Below the pieces are notes generated by a model. The model was not told where the DNA came from and did not search any database. It was given only the letters and a program-made list of their open reading frames with translations. DNA of 64,000 nucleotides from Georgenia wutianyii (GTDB lineage Bacteria > Actinomycetota > Actinomycetes > Actinomycetales > Actinomycetaceae): the NCBI RefSeq assembly GCF_006349365.1, contig NZ_CP040899.1:2976001-3040000 (forward strand), in the 5' to 3' direction. Positions 1 through 8,999 of this stretch are shown here, in pieces. Every line of letters starts with the position of its first letter. Positions within the stretch are counted from its first letter, which is position 1. The position numbers and the translations under genes were made by a program.

Positions 1-183
1 GGCCGCGGGCGTGAGGACCTGTGCCGGCTCGACGAAGGTCGTGCTCGGCCCCCCGGCGACGTCCTCGTCGAGTCCGGTGGCGACCGAGGTCGTCGCGCTC
101 GCGACGAGGCCGAGGCTGATGAGTGTCGTCACGGCGACGCGCCAAGTGCGCCGCCGGGTGCCGTCGTCGGCTCCGTGCTTCAT
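1..183 (-). CDS. N-terminal fragment of a secreted protein (runs off the left edge)
   Basis: Only the first 61 codons are present and the frame stays open to the first base. A basic start (TRRRTWR) is followed by a hydrophobic stretch and an Ala/Thr-rich end (residues ~12-36), which reads as a Sec signal peptide, so the product is probably exported. The ATG is supported by a GGAG box about 9 bases upstream. Too little remains to name a family. It points the same way as the neighbouring LPXTG surface-protein gene, and the motif shared by the exopolysaccharide genes lies ~135 bases upstream, so a cell-surface role is likely but inferred. Confidence 0.6.
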   Translation of the reverse strand, partial: MKHGADDGTRRRTWRVAVTTLISLGLVASATTSVATGLDEDVAGGPSTTFVEPAQVLTPAA

Positions 184-318
184 GATCTGTGCTCCGCCCT
201 GTGTGCTGATGACGTCAGCCCACCAGAACGCCCCGGCCGTCCGACCTTCCGCAGCGGGTGGCGACAAGATGATCGGCAGGCGTCGCCGGGGTTAGACCTC
301 ACGTGTCGCGCACCGCGC

Positions 319-329
319 GGGGGTGAGCC
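319..329 (-). promoter_or_regulatory. Recurrent upstream motif GGCTCACCCCC (copy A)
   Basis: Read on the minus strand this is GGCTCACCCCC, ~135 bases before the start of the truncated secreted-protein gene. The same core in the same orientation relative to the gene recurs before the LPXTG, wzz, wcaJ-like, pyruvyl-transferase and flippase genes, and in a weaker form before the PssDE-like gene. The sequence repetition is seen; a regulatory role is inferred. Confidence 0.4.
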
Positions 330-477
330 GGGCGAGGAGCAGTGCCGGGCGCCCGCCGCCCCTTCCGCGCCATTCCGCTCAAAGGGGGAGGTGGCTCCTC
401 CTTTCGTACCACTCACCCCCACTAAAGGAGGGTGAGTGGCGTGCTGTCGCCGCCCCCCTCCCGGCCCCCCTCGCCAC

Positions 478-718
478 CTCTGGGACGCCCCCTGGCGCCC
501 GCGGACGCCCCCGACAGCACGCTCCTGGCCTCCGAAGGGGCGTCCCAGAGCGCGCGAGGTGTCCCGGAGGCGGCCGGAGGAGAACAGGGCGTCCCGGAGG
601 AGGAGCGCGTCCAGCGTCCAGCGCGCATCGGTGCGTCGGCGACGCGTCTGGGACGCCCCTTCGCGGCTCGAAGGCCCCGCGCACGGGGTGTCCGCGGGCG
701 CCGGGGGGTGTCCCAGAG
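478..718. repeat. Two inverted copies of a ~73-base palindrome-ended element (REP/BIME-like)
   Basis: Copy 1 (478-550) begins CTCTGGGACGCCCC and ends with its exact reverse complement. Copy 2 (about 647-718) is the same element in opposite orientation: its reverse complement matches copy 1 at about 31 of the first 34 bases and again over GAAGGGGCGTCCCAGA at the other end, while the middle has diverged. The 45-base gap between inverted ends is the same in both. Related half-sites (GTCCCGGAGG) at 561-570 and 591-600 lie between them. It resembles a bacterial interspersed mosaic element or a tiny non-autonomous mobile element; no transposase is near. Confidence 0.6.
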
Positions 719-766
719 GGGGTGGGAGTCGCCGGGGCTGCGGAAGGCGAGCTGCCTGGGGACAGC

Positions 767-800
767 GCGGACGGGGCCGTCTTTCGACGACCCCGTCCGC
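767..800. other. Perfect 10-base-pair hairpin
   Basis: The arms GCGGACGGGG (767-776) and CCCCGTCCGC (791-800) are exact complements around a 14-base loop. No T-run follows on either strand and no gene ends here except the LPXTG gene further right, so it may be a secondary terminator or part of the repeat-rich region. Confidence 0.35.
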
Positions 801-920
801 CGGCCGTCACCGGGGCGGGACACTGCGATGCCGATCACTACACCGAGCGTCCCGTTGGCCGGATGGGCCGCCCGCGTCCCTACCTGCCGGGCGGTGCTGG
901 CAGGGACACGGGGGTTCATG

Positions 921-949
921 GGCGCCGGGCGGACCTGCCGCCCGGCGCC
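921..949 (-). terminator. Hairpin terminator of the LPXTG protein gene
   Basis: A perfect 12-base-pair stem (GGCGCCGGGCGG with CCGCCCGGCGCC) around the loop ACCTG begins 5 bases after the stop codon of the leftward LPXTG gene. There is no T-run, as is common for terminator-like hairpins in high-GC actinobacteria. Confidence 0.6.
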
Positions 950-954
950 GTGCA

Positions 955-3900
955 TCAGCTCTCCCTGCGCCTGCGCGTGGTGGCGAACGCGAGGCCACCG
1001 CCCGCGGAGAGCAGCACCGCGATGAGCACCGCCCCGGAGAGGTCCGTGCCGGTCGTCGGGAGCCCCGGCCGCGGCGGGGTGGTGTGCGTCGTCGTGCACG
1101 TGATGCACACGGGCGGCGGCGACCCGTCGCCGGTGACGACGTTGTGCAGCGTCACGCCCCAGGCGCCGCGGTCGACGACGACGCTGAAGGTCAGCGTCTC
1201 CGCCTCACCGAGCCGCGGGATGTCCCAGACGATGACGTCCCCGTCCCACTCGACGCTGCCGGTGCTCACCTCGACCGCTCCGACGGTCCGCGCGTTGCCG
1301 AGCACCCGGGTGAGGTCGTCGCGCACGACGAGGTCGACGGGGTCGCTCTCGCTCGTGGGCGTCGCGGTGATCGTGTAGGTGATCGTGTCACCCGGTCGCA
1401 CCGTGCTCCCGGAGGCGGGGTCCGAGGTCTTCAGCAGCGTCCACGCCGGCTCGTCGGGCAGCTCCCCGCCGGGGGGCAGGCAGGCCCGGTCGACGGTCTC
1501 CTCACCCTGGACGGTGAGGATCGCGGCGTTGAGGAAGCCACCGCCCTCGGTGCCGTCCTCGCCGGTGCAGCGCCCGGCCGGGGTCCCGGCGACGCCCTCG
1601 GCGACCTCGGCGAGGACGGCGACGACGTAGGTGTGCGTCTCCCCGCCGGCGAGCACCCGGTCGGTGGCCAGGATGGTGGTCGGGTCGTCCGGCAGGCCGG
1701 TCCACTCGCCCGCCTCGTCCGTGCCCTCGAGCACCCAGTCCGCCTCGAGCGGCGTGATGCCCTCGCCGTACTCCAGGGTGTCGCTCAGGCTGTAGGCGGT
1801 GTCGTTCTCCTCGACGTTCTCGACGTCGATCGCGTAGGTCACCAGCCAGGTGCCGTCGTCCTGCAGGTCGGCGGACACCGCCCGCTTGTCGACCGAGACG
1901 CCGAGGCAGATCTCGACCGACGTCTGGTCGTCCTGACCGGTCTCCTGGAGCCAGGCGGTGTTGACGTGCTCGACGCACTCGCCCGGCTCCCCCTGGTGCT
2001 CGAGGGTGTAGGTGAAGAGGGTCGGCGTCCCCTCCTCGTTCCACTCCGCGGTACCCAGCACGACCGGGTTCGCGGGGTCGGTCTTGTCGTCGACGACGGT
2101 GACCGTCCGGTTCACCAGCTCCGGGTTCCAGTCCTCTGCCGTGATCTCCGCGGTGCCCGTGGCGCTGTTCGTGGGCGTCGGGAGCGTGTCCGGCCAGACC
2201 GCCGTGGCGGTGTTCGTGCCCGAGTAGCTGGGCTGCGTGACGAAGGTGCAGGTGTAGCTGAGGTCGAGGGAGCTGTTCCGGGCGACGAGCGCCCCGTTCG
2301 CGTCCGCGACCGTGCACACCGCTCCACCACCGACGTCGACGGTGTCGGTGACCTCAGCGGTGATGTCGAGCCACTGGTTGGGGTTGGTGAGCGTGATCGT
2401 GCCCTGCATCGCCCACTCCCCGTCCGTGCGGCCCGCCGGGGTCGCGGTGACGGCGTAGTCGACGAGCGCGATCCCGGTCACCGGGTCGGGCGTCACGGTG
2501 GTCGCGTCGACGTCCTTGGCGAGCTCCCACAGGTGGGTGCGGGCGAAGGAGTGGATGACGTTCTTCTCGACCGTGAGGTCGAGGCCGGCGCACAGGGTGA
2601 CGTCCTCGGTGCTCTCCTCGGCCACCGCGAGCGGGCCCACCAGCGCCCCGACGCTGTTGGTCACCGTCGCCGTGTTGGGGAACTCCACGCACTCACCGGG
2701 CGTGCTCGGCCAGGTGAGCTCGTAGGTGAGCACGCGCTCACCGTCGACGGCGTCGAGCTCGTTGCCGCCGGGGAGGGTGGACAGGTCGAGCTCGGAGTCG
2801 GTGACCGTGACGAACCGGTCGGTCTCGGCGACGTCCGCGTCCGCGAAGTCGAACGCCGCGGTCCCCGTGGCCGTGCCGCTCGAGCCCGGGTAGGCGGCGG
2901 CGTCCCACGTGGCGGTGACGGTGTTCGTGCCCGTCGTCGTGGCCGTCGCGCTCGTGAACGAGCACGAGTAGGGCAGCGTCACCGAGCCGTCCGGCGGGAC
3001 GGTGACGTCCGTACCGCCCGTGACGGTGCACTGCGCGCCGGCCGGGGTGCTCACCGCGTCGACGACGTCGACCCCGGTGACGGCGATGTCGTTCGGGTTC
3101 GTCACCGTGATCTCCCCGCCGAGCGTGAAGCCGCTGTCGGTGGGGCCGCTCGGGGTGACCGTGACGTCGTAGGTGAAGGTGCCGTCCTCGCCGGCGGGGA
3201 CCTCGAGGCGGTCCTCCCGGGCGAGCTTCTCGATCTCCCAGTCCCAGTCCCGGTCGAGGGCGGGCGTCACCGTCTTCGTGACGACGAGGTCCTCGTAGTC
3301 CGGCGGGACCTCCGCGTTGCGGACGGTACAGCTCACCACCGCCAGCTGGGCGACGTCGACGGTGAACCCGAGGGCGCCCGTGTTCGTCACCGCGACCGAG
3401 TCACCACTCACGGTGTCGACACAGACGGCGTTCGCGCCGCCCACCTGCTCAAGCTCATACCCCGTCTGCTGGGTCTCGTTGACGGTGACGGAGCGGGCGG
3501 TGGTGCCGGTCTCGTAGGAGACCGCGAAGTTCACGGCGCTCGTGCTGTCGGTGGTCGCGGACGCCGGGGTGACGAGCGCCGTCGGGGTGCTGAAGGTCCA
3601 GCCGGCCCCGCCGGGCTGGAGCTCGCCCTCGGTGTCCCGGACCTCCTTGACGACGGTGAGCGTGCCTGCGCACTCCGCGCTCGCGATCTCCTGGAGCACG
3701 CTGCCCAGCTGGTCGAAGTCGGTGCGGTAGAAGTCCTCACCCTCGACGGGCCCGGAGACCAACGGGATCCGGATATCGGCGCCGGGGGCCTGGTCGGCCC
3801 CGATGCCCACGACGATCACCTCCGCACCGGACGCCTTGACGGCGTTGGCGGAGAGGATGGCCTCGTTGACCTCGGCGATGGTGGAGGCGTTGCCGGGACC

Positions 3901-5148
3901 CTGGCGGTCGCGGTGGAAGGTGGGCTCACCGTCGGTGAGGAACAGGACGACGTCGTAGTCGTCCGTGGACTCGGCGACCTGGTGGAAGCCGCGGTCCCAG
4001 TTCGTGCCGCCACCGCCGGAGGGCGGCTGCGCGAAGCCGTTGATCCGGTTGTTGATGACGTCCGCGCCCGCCGCCGTGGCGACGCTGGTGAGGGGAACCC
4101 CGCCGTTCGTCGCGCCCTGGGCGGGGGCGAGCGAGGCGAAGGTGTACAGCGCCACCCGGGAGGGGGTGCCGGTGAGGGCGTCGATGAAGCCGGTCGCGGC
4201 GGCCTTGTACTGGTTGAGCAGCGCGTTGTTCTCGGTCACCGAGTTCGACAGGTCGACGACCATCGCGAGGTCGAGGCCGCACTGGGGCGCCACCCGGTTG
4301 TTGGGCCGCACGCTCGCGACGGTGGGCTCGGTGACGGTGCTGTTGAACGCCAGCGGGAGCTCCACCGTCCGCTGGGCGACGGGGTCGCTGGCAGAGATGA
4401 GACCGCTGGCGAAGATGTACTCCTGGCCGGCGTCGGGCCCCCAGCGCTCCGGGGCGACCCACCCGGCGGGCGCTGCGGTCTGCGCGGCGTAGAAGACGTC
4501 GCCGCCGTTGATCGCGCCGACGAGGTCGACGAACAGCCCGCACTCGCCGGTCGCGTCGGTGGTGCAGGTGCCGACGGACACGCCGGTCGGCGTGCCGCCG
4601 GGGCCCGGGAGCGCGGTCACCCGGTAGATCTCGAAGGTGACGTCTGCCAGGGGGGTGGCTGAGGAGCTCGTGGGTCCGGACCCGGTCCGGTCCCCGCCCG
4701 CGCGCACGATGATCTTGGCCTGGTTCGCACCGGGGTCACCGGGAGGGACCTCCAGCGGCACGACGGTGTCGCGAGGGACGGGACCCGAGCTCAGCCGGGC
4801 GACGGGTAAGGAGGCCGCCGTGTCCTGGACCTCCGGGGCGTCGGTCTCCTCGGCGGGCGACTCCTCGGCGGGCGGCTCCTCGACGACCGGGACACCGGTC
4901 GTCTCCTCGGTGGCAGGGGCATCGGCCGTCTCCGCGGGCGTCGCGGCCGGCTCGGTGGGGGTGGGCGCCGGCTCGGCGGGGGCCGTCGCGACGACCTCGG
5001 GAACGTCGCCCGCCGTGGCCTCCTCGGTGAGCGCGAGGGAGGCGCTGCCCGTGAGCACGAGCGCGAGGCTGGTCAGCCCGACCAGCGTTCCGCGAACCCG
5101 GTGGTGCCATGTGCGGGGGAGTCTGTACGGACGGGCGTGAGTAGGCAT
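955..5148 (-). CDS. LPXTG cell-wall-anchored surface protein with vWA domain
   Basis: 1397-residue exported protein. Residues 1-45 form a long signal peptide (basic start, then a hydrophobic LTSLALVLTGSASLAL core). A Pro/Thr/Glu-rich spacer follows to ~110, then a region with SpaA/prealbumin-like character. A von Willebrand A domain spans about 288-490, with the MIDAS start DLSNS and a later LTDGEPT. A long series of DUF11/SpaA-like beta-sandwich repeats, each built around phrases such as TVTNP and CTV, leads to a classical sorting signal: LPTTG at 1363-1367, a hydrophobic helix and an RRRR tail. A sortase should therefore fix it to peptidoglycan; none is in the window. The start is chosen for its AAGGAG box 7 bases upstream; a longer reading to 5358 lacks this. 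Likely adhesin or pilus-tip-like protein (inference). Confidence 0.85.
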   Translation of the reverse strand: MPTHARPYRLPRTWHHRVRGTLVGLTSLALVLTGSASLALTEEATAGDVPEVVATAPAEPAPTPTEPAATPAETADAPATEETTGVPVVEEPPAEESPAEETDAPEVQDTAASLPVARLSSGPVPRDTVVPLEVPPGDPGANQAKIIVRAGGDRTGSGPTSSSATPLADVTFEIYRVTALPGPGGTPTGVSVGTCTTDATGECGLFVDLVGAINGGDVFYAAQTAAPAGWVAPERWGPDAGQEYIFASGLISASDPVAQRTVELPLAFNSTVTEPTVASVRPNNRVAPQCGLDLAMVVDLSNSVTENNALLNQYKAAATGFIDALTGTPSRVALYTFASLAPAQGATNGGVPLTSVATAAGADVINNRINGFAQPPSGGGGTNWDRGFHQVAESTDDYDVVLFLTDGEPTFHRDRQGPGNASTIAEVNEAILSANAVKASGAEVIVVGIGADQAPGADIRIPLVSGPVEGEDFYRTDFDQLGSVLQEIASAECAGTLTVVKEVRDTEGELQPGGAGWTFSTPTALVTPASATTDSTSAVNFAVSYETGTTARSVTVNETQQTGYELEQVGGANAVCVDTVSGDSVAVTNTGALGFTVDVAQLAVVSCTVRNAEVPPDYEDLVVTKTVTPALDRDWDWEIEKLAREDRLEVPAGEDGTFTYDVTVTPSGPTDSGFTLGGEITVTNPNDIAVTGVDVVDAVSTPAGAQCTVTGGTDVTVPPDGSVTLPYSCSFTSATATTTGTNTVTATWDAAAYPGSSGTATGTAAFDFADADVAETDRFVTVTDSELDLSTLPGGNELDAVDGERVLTYELTWPSTPGECVEFPNTATVTNSVGALVGPLAVAEESTEDVTLCAGLDLTVEKNVIHSFARTHLWELAKDVDATTVTPDPVTGIALVDYAVTATPAGRTDGEWAMQGTITLTNPNQWLDITAEVTDTVDVGGGAVCTVADANGALVARNSSLDLSYTCTFVTQPSYSGTNTATAVWPDTLPTPTNSATGTAEITAEDWNPELVNRTVTVVDDKTDPANPVVLGTAEWNEEGTPTLFTYTLEHQGEPGECVEHVNTAWLQETGQDDQTSVEICLGVSVDKRAVSADLQDDGTWLVTYAIDVENVEENDTAYSLSDTLEYGEGITPLEADWVLEGTDEAGEWTGLPDDPTTILATDRVLAGGETHTYVVAVLAEVAEGVAGTPAGRCTGEDGTEGGGFLNAAILTVQGEETVDRACLPPGGELPDEPAWTLLKTSDPASGSTVRPGDTITYTITATPTSESDPVDLVVRDDLTRVLGNARTVGAVEVSTGSVEWDGDVIVWDIPRLGEAETLTFSVVVDRGAWGVTLHNVVTGDGSPPPVCITCTTTHTTPPRPGLPTTGTDLSGAVLIAVLLSAGGGLAFATTRRRRES

Positions 5149-5250
5149 GGCGCGCTCCTTGTGATCGATGGGGCGCTGCCAGCCCACCACCGGGCTCTCC
5201 GGTGCGCCGCCGGGGGCGCGGGGGATCACCGGTTGACGTCGACACCTGCC

Positions 5251-5270
5251 GGGGTGAGCCGACGTCACCC
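5251..5270 (-). promoter_or_regulatory. Recurrent motif GGCTCACCCC (copy B) forming an inverted repeat
   Basis: On the minus strand the motif is GGCTCACCCC, ~102 bases before the LPXTG gene. Here it is also half of a dyad: GGGTGA (5252-5257) and TCACCC (5265-5270) flank a 7-base spacer. The dyad loosely resembles the AGTGA-Nm-TCACC operators described for BldD, but that is only a possibility. It lies between divergent genes, so it could also serve the rightward GT2 gene. Confidence 0.45.
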
Positions 5271-5379
5271 TCCACGGGCGGTTCTGCCCGACCTGCCGGG
5301 CGACATCCCCGACACCCGGCCTCCGGCCGCCGCGGGTGGCGTCCCGAAGCGGTTCCACGGCCGCGCCCGGTCCAACACA

Positions 5380-6285
5380 ATGGCGACCATGACGTCACTG
5401 CCCCGGGTGTCGGTGATCGTCCCTGTCCGGGACGACCCCCGGCTGTCGGCCTGCCTGGCGGCCCTCGCCCGCCAGACCTACCCGGCTGAGCTCGTCGAGG
5501 TCGTCGTCGTCGACAACGGCAGCAAGGACGGGCAGGCACTCGCGGCCGCGAGCGCCCAGCCCGGTGTCCGGTACCTCGCCGAGCCGTCGGGGGGCTCGTA
5601 CACGGCGCGCAACGCGGCCGTGCTCGCGAGCGCCGGCGAGGTCCTCGCGTTCACCGACGCCGACTGCCTGCCCGAGCCGACGTGGCTGGAACGCGCGGTG
5701 GACGAGCTGCGCGAGGGCGCCGACATCGTCGCGGGCCACGTCGCGGTGTACGCCCGCGACCCGGCCCGCCCGCACCCCGTCGAGGCCTACGAGCTCGTCC
5801 ACGCCTTCCCGCAGGAGACCTACGTGGCCCGGGGCGGCGCCGCGGTGACGGCGAACATGTGCACGACGAGAACCGCGTTCGACCGCGCGGGACCGTTCCG
5901 TGACGCACTGCGCTCCGGCGCGGACATCGAGTGGGCGCAGCGCGCCAACCACCTCGGCCTGCGCACGGTCTACGGGGCCCGCGCCGTCGTCCACCACCCC
6001 GCCCGCGAGTCCTACGCCGCCCTGCGCACGAAGCTGCGCCGCGTCATGGTCGGCCGCCACGAGCGTGACGTCCTCGACGGGCGCACGGGGCCGGCCCCGT
6101 GGCCGCCGCTGCGGTCACTGGTGCCCCCGCTGGGCTCGGCACGGCGCGGCATGCGGGACGAGCGGCTGACCACGCCGCGAGCGCGGGCCGCGCTCCTCGT
6201 CGGGGAGTTCTACCACCGGTACGTCGCGGCGTGGGTGGCCACCGACCTGGCTTTGCGGGACCGGTTCGGACGCACGAGGCGGTGA
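5380..6285 (+). CDS. Family 2 glycosyltransferase
   Basis: 301 residues. It has the GT-A layout of family 2: the nucleotide-binding start RVSVIVPVRDD, then VVDNGSKDG, and the metal-binding FTDADC around residue 90, followed by a typical acceptor-domain GG/ED-like stretch (SGADIEWAQRA). It should transfer a sugar from a nucleotide donor to a growing polysaccharide repeat unit at the inner membrane face; donor and linkage cannot be read. No membrane segments are evident. ATG at 5380 was chosen; ATG at 5389 in the same frame is equally possible, since neither has a clear ribosome-binding site. It is divergent from the LPXTG gene and convergent with the GT4 gene. Confidence 0.85.
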   Translation: MATMTSLPRVSVIVPVRDDPRLSACLAALARQTYPAELVEVVVVDNGSKDGQALAAASAQPGVRYLAEPSGGSYTARNAAVLASAGEVLAFTDADCLPEPTWLERAVDELREGADIVAGHVAVYARDPARPHPVEAYELVHAFPQETYVARGGAAVTANMCTTRTAFDRAGPFRDALRSGADIEWAQRANHLGLRTVYGARAVVHHPARESYAALRTKLRRVMVGRHERDVLDGRTGPAPWPPLRSLVPPLGSARRGMRDERLTTPRARAALLVGEFYHRYVAAWVATDLALRDRFGRTRR

Positions 6286-6312
6286 CGGCGGAGCCCACAG
6301 GAGCCGGGCGAC

Positions 6313-7485
6313 CTAGACCGGGGCGTGCTCCGTGTAGACGTCGAGGAGCCGCCGGCCCGCCGCCCTCCAGGTCACGCCCGGGGCGGTGCGCAGGGCACTG
6401 TCCCTCAGCCGCCGCAGCCTCGCCGGGTCGGCTGCCAGCTCGGTGAGGTGCTCACGGAGCCGGACCGCGTCACCGGCGGGGTGGACCAGGGCGTTGTCGT
6501 CGTGCCGGCAGAGGTCGGTGCACGCGTCGGACACCAGCGGGACGCTGCCGGCGGCCATCGCCTCGACGCAGACCAGTCCGAAGCCCTCCTCGAAGCTGGG
6601 GAGGAGCATGACGTCCGACCGTCGCATGAGGTCGGGGATGTCCTCCCTGTGTCCGAGCACGTGGACGCTCGGATGGGCCAGCTGCGTGCGGAGCCGCGCC
6701 TCGTACTCGGGCACGATCGTCCCGGCCACGAGGAGCTCGCCCGCCTCCGCGAGGGGCGAGGACAGCCACGCCTCGAGCGCGACGTGCAGCCCCTTGCGCA
6801 CCGCGGCGTGCCCCACGAAGAGTGCGGTGAACGGGCGGCCCGGCTCGCGCGCCTCCAGTGCACCGAAACGCTCGAGGTCGACGCCGTAGGTGTGCCGGAC
6901 GAGCTTGTCCGCCGGTGTCCCCTGGTCCAGGAAGCTGCGGACGACGAAGTCGGAGGGGCACAGCAGCCTGTCGGCGAGGCGGAACTCGGCCTCCTCGATG
7001 CGAAGGACGTGAGGGTCGTACGCGTGCTCCGACCCTGGGGGAAGCACGACACCGAGACGGGCACTCTCCCGGGCGACGACGTCGTAGGCGAAACGGGTGT
7101 GCGCGTTCGGGCGTTCGAGGAAGGTGGGAATGCCGAGCTCCCGTGCGACCCGCAGGGTGTGGCGGGCTCCCCGCGGCCAGAGGTGGAGCACGTCGACGCG
7201 ATCGGCGAGTCGCGGCAGCTGCCGGGCGACGATCCTGTCGTGCAGCTCGCAGGCACGGGTGACCCCGACCAGCCGCAGCGGCAACCGAGCGGGCCCCACG
7301 CTGAGGGTGGTGCGGACCTCGACCTCGGGCGGGACAGGACGTGCGACCGAGCCGGCCAGGACCGTCACCGACGCACCGGCCGCGTGCAGACCGAGCACCT
7401 GCTGCCAGGCCGTGTAGCAGATACGTCCGGCGCCCAGTCGCTGGGGAAAGCTGTACAGGACCCGCATCGGCCCGCTCCTGCTCAC
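6313..7485 (-). CDS. Family 4 glycosyltransferase
   Basis: 390 residues with the GT-B fold of family 4. The N-terminal domain starts MRVLYSFPQRLGAGRICYTA; the C-terminal donor-binding domain carries the diagnostic EEGFGLVCVEAMAAGSVPLV around residue 300, with the two acidic residues of the EX7E motif. It should add a sugar to the lipid-linked repeat unit in the cytoplasm. The GTG start is preferred over an ATG 18 bases later: it has GGAGGAG upstream and overlaps the stop of the Wzy-like gene by four bases (GTGA), so translation is coupled. It is the last gene of a three-gene operon with wzz- and wzy-like genes. Confidence 0.85.
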   Translation of the reverse strand: MSRSGPMRVLYSFPQRLGAGRICYTAWQQVLGLHAAGASVTVLAGSVARPVPPEVEVRTTLSVGPARLPLRLVGVTRACELHDRIVARQLPRLADRVDVLHLWPRGARHTLRVARELGIPTFLERPNAHTRFAYDVVARESARLGVVLPPGSEHAYDPHVLRIEEAEFRLADRLLCPSDFVVRSFLDQGTPADKLVRHTYGVDLERFGALEAREPGRPFTALFVGHAAVRKGLHVALEAWLSSPLAEAGELLVAGTIVPEYEARLRTQLAHPSVHVLGHREDIPDLMRRSDVMLLPSFEEGFGLVCVEAMAAGSVPLVSDACTDLCRHDDNALVHPAGDAVRLREHLTELAADPARLRRLRDSALRTAPGVTWRAAGRRLLDVYTEHAPV

Positions 7486-8999
7486 CTGTTCTCCTCCGAC
7501 AGCACGGGGCGCCCGATCCGGGACTTCTGCCATCCCGCGCGAGCCCGCGAGCGAACCTCGGCGGTCAGCGGCATGGTCACGAACTCTCCCTGCTGGTTCG
7601 AGATCGGCCGCCACGGACGGACGTCCTCGAGCCGCCAGAGCGCTCCGGCAGCGCCCACGAACACCATGGTCGTCCCGGCGAAGGTGGCGAACCCGAAGGA
7701 GTCGAACGTGGCACTCGCGAGGAGCCCTGCCGGGAACGCTGCCGCCAGGGCCTGGCCCAGGTGCCGGCTCTCCTCGCCCGCGGCCCGCAGGCGCACGCTC
7801 CTCGCCATGGCGTAGGGCACGGCGAACAGGGCGACGAGAGCGACCAGCCCGAGGATGCCGCCTCCGACGAGCGTCCCGTAGATCTGGTTGTCGAGCAGGA
7901 TGTACCGCTCGGGCAGGAGGGTCCCGGGCCCGCGGCCGAGCCAGGGGCGCTGGGCGAACATCTGCTGGACGAACGCCTGGTCCGCGATGCGGTTCTGCAC
8001 GCTCGGGTCGTTGTCCATGTTCGTGAACAACGAGCGGATCGTCCCGAGCACCCCGCGGTTGACGAAGTGGAACACGACGAGCCCGACCAGCCCGACCGCG
8101 AACACGTTGTAGCGCCGCCGCCACGGCCACACGACGGCGAGGCACCCCATGGAGACGGCGACCGTGAGGATCGCCGAGCGCGAGATCGACAGCGGGATGG
8201 CGGAGGCGATGAGTGCGACCGACAGCCATCGGACCCATCGGCGTCCGGGCGGGGCGAAGAAGGCGTAGTGGAGGGCGATCGGCAGCACGAGGGCGAGCAC
8301 CACCCCGAACTCGATGTAGTGGTTGGCCGTTCCCGCCACCCTGGCGAAGTCCCCGTCCCCGCGCGCCCCCACCCCGATGAGCTCACGGTTCGCGCGCAGG
8401 CCGGGGATGCGGATGTACCGGGTGAGGTCGACGATGCGGAGGAACTGCAACGTGCCGACGAACGCCATGACGGCGGCGAGGGCGACCACGCTCCGGAGCA
8501 GGATGTCGAGATGGCGCCGCGTCACGAGCCCGTCGGTGACGGCGAGCGCCACACCGACCATCGCGACGTTGTAGATGAGCCAGCGGTCCGCGCTGCTCGC
8601 CTCGATCTGCGGCAGGAGCCGGTCGTACCCGACGGCGTAGCCGACGAGCTGCACGGCGAGGTAGCCGCCGAGCAGCCACCGGACCGGCTGACGTCCTGCG
8701 GGCAGGCGTCCCGGCCGGCGGGCGGAGACGACCCAGAGGAAGGCGAGCAGGATGCCGACGGCCACCGAGGGGCGCCCGACCGACCCGAGCCCGCCGATGA
8801 CGAGCCGCGCCGGGATGAGGAACTGGAGGCAGAGGAAGACGACGAGGAGGACGAGGGTGGGAGGGCGCCACCGCCGCAGGAGTGCGGGTTCCCACGGACG
8901 GCCGGCACCCGGGCGGCGCAGGAGGACGGGCTCGAAGTCGAGCTCCGTCGTCCCGCTACGGCGCGCCGTCCGCGGCGACGCGCGACCGTCGGTGCTCAC
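7482..8999 (-). CDS. O-antigen ligase / Wzy-like polysaccharide polymerase
   Basis: 505-residue polytopic membrane protein with about ten to twelve hydrophobic segments starting near residue 48 (LVLLVVFLCLQFLIP). A larger extracytoplasmic loop lies near the C-terminal half, before the last helices. Size, topology and the loop with SVQNRIAD/RPWLGRGPGTLLPE are those of the O-antigen ligase/polymerase (Wzy_C) family. In this setting it most likely joins EPS repeat units outside the membrane. The GTG start overlaps the stop of the Wzz-like gene by four bases (GTGA), and the next gene overlaps it in the same way. Polymerase versus ligase cannot be separated from sequence alone. Confidence 0.8.
   Translation of the reverse strand: MSTDGRASPRTARRSGTTELDFEPVLLRRPGAGRPWEPALLRRWRPPTLVLLVVFLCLQFLIPARLVIGGLGSVGRPSVAVGILLAFLWVVSARRPGRLPAGRQPVRWLLGGYLAVQLVGYAVGYDRLLPQIEASSADRWLIYNVAMVGVALAVTDGLVTRRHLDILLRSVVALAAVMAFVGTLQFLRIVDLTRYIRIPGLRANRELIGVGARGDGDFARVAGTANHYIEFGVVLALVLPIALHYAFFAPPGRRWVRWLSVALIASAIPLSISRSAILTVAVSMGCLAVVWPWRRRYNVFAVGLVGLVVFHFVNRGVLGTIRSLFTNMDNDPSVQNRIADQAFVQQMFAQRPWLGRGPGTLLPERYILLDNQIYGTLVGGGILGLVALVALFAVPYAMARSVRLRAAGEESRHLGQALAAAFPAGLLASATFDSFGFATFAGTTMVFVGAAGALWRLEDVRPWRPISNQQGEFVTMPLTAEVRSRARAGWQKSRIGRPVLSEENR

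Larger units (their letters stand above)
184..954. other. 771-base gene-free region with repeats and hairpins
   Basis: I see no convincing gene here; the open frames crossing it are the open-by-default frames of GC-rich DNA and lack start signals or family resemblance. It holds the GGCTCACCCC-type motif near its right-to-left start (319-329), two inverted copies of a ~73-base element (478-718), a 10-base-pair perfect hairpin (767-776 with 791-800) and the strong hairpin just after the LPXTG gene (921-949). Confidence 0.6.

Noticed and set aside
436..4662. A 1408-codon open frame on the plus strand opposite the LPXTG gene
   Set aside because: It is the antisense shadow of a GC-rich gene: rich in Arg/Gly/Val/Asp, no start signal, no family resemblance, and the minus strand has a signal peptide, vWA and LPXTG motifs.
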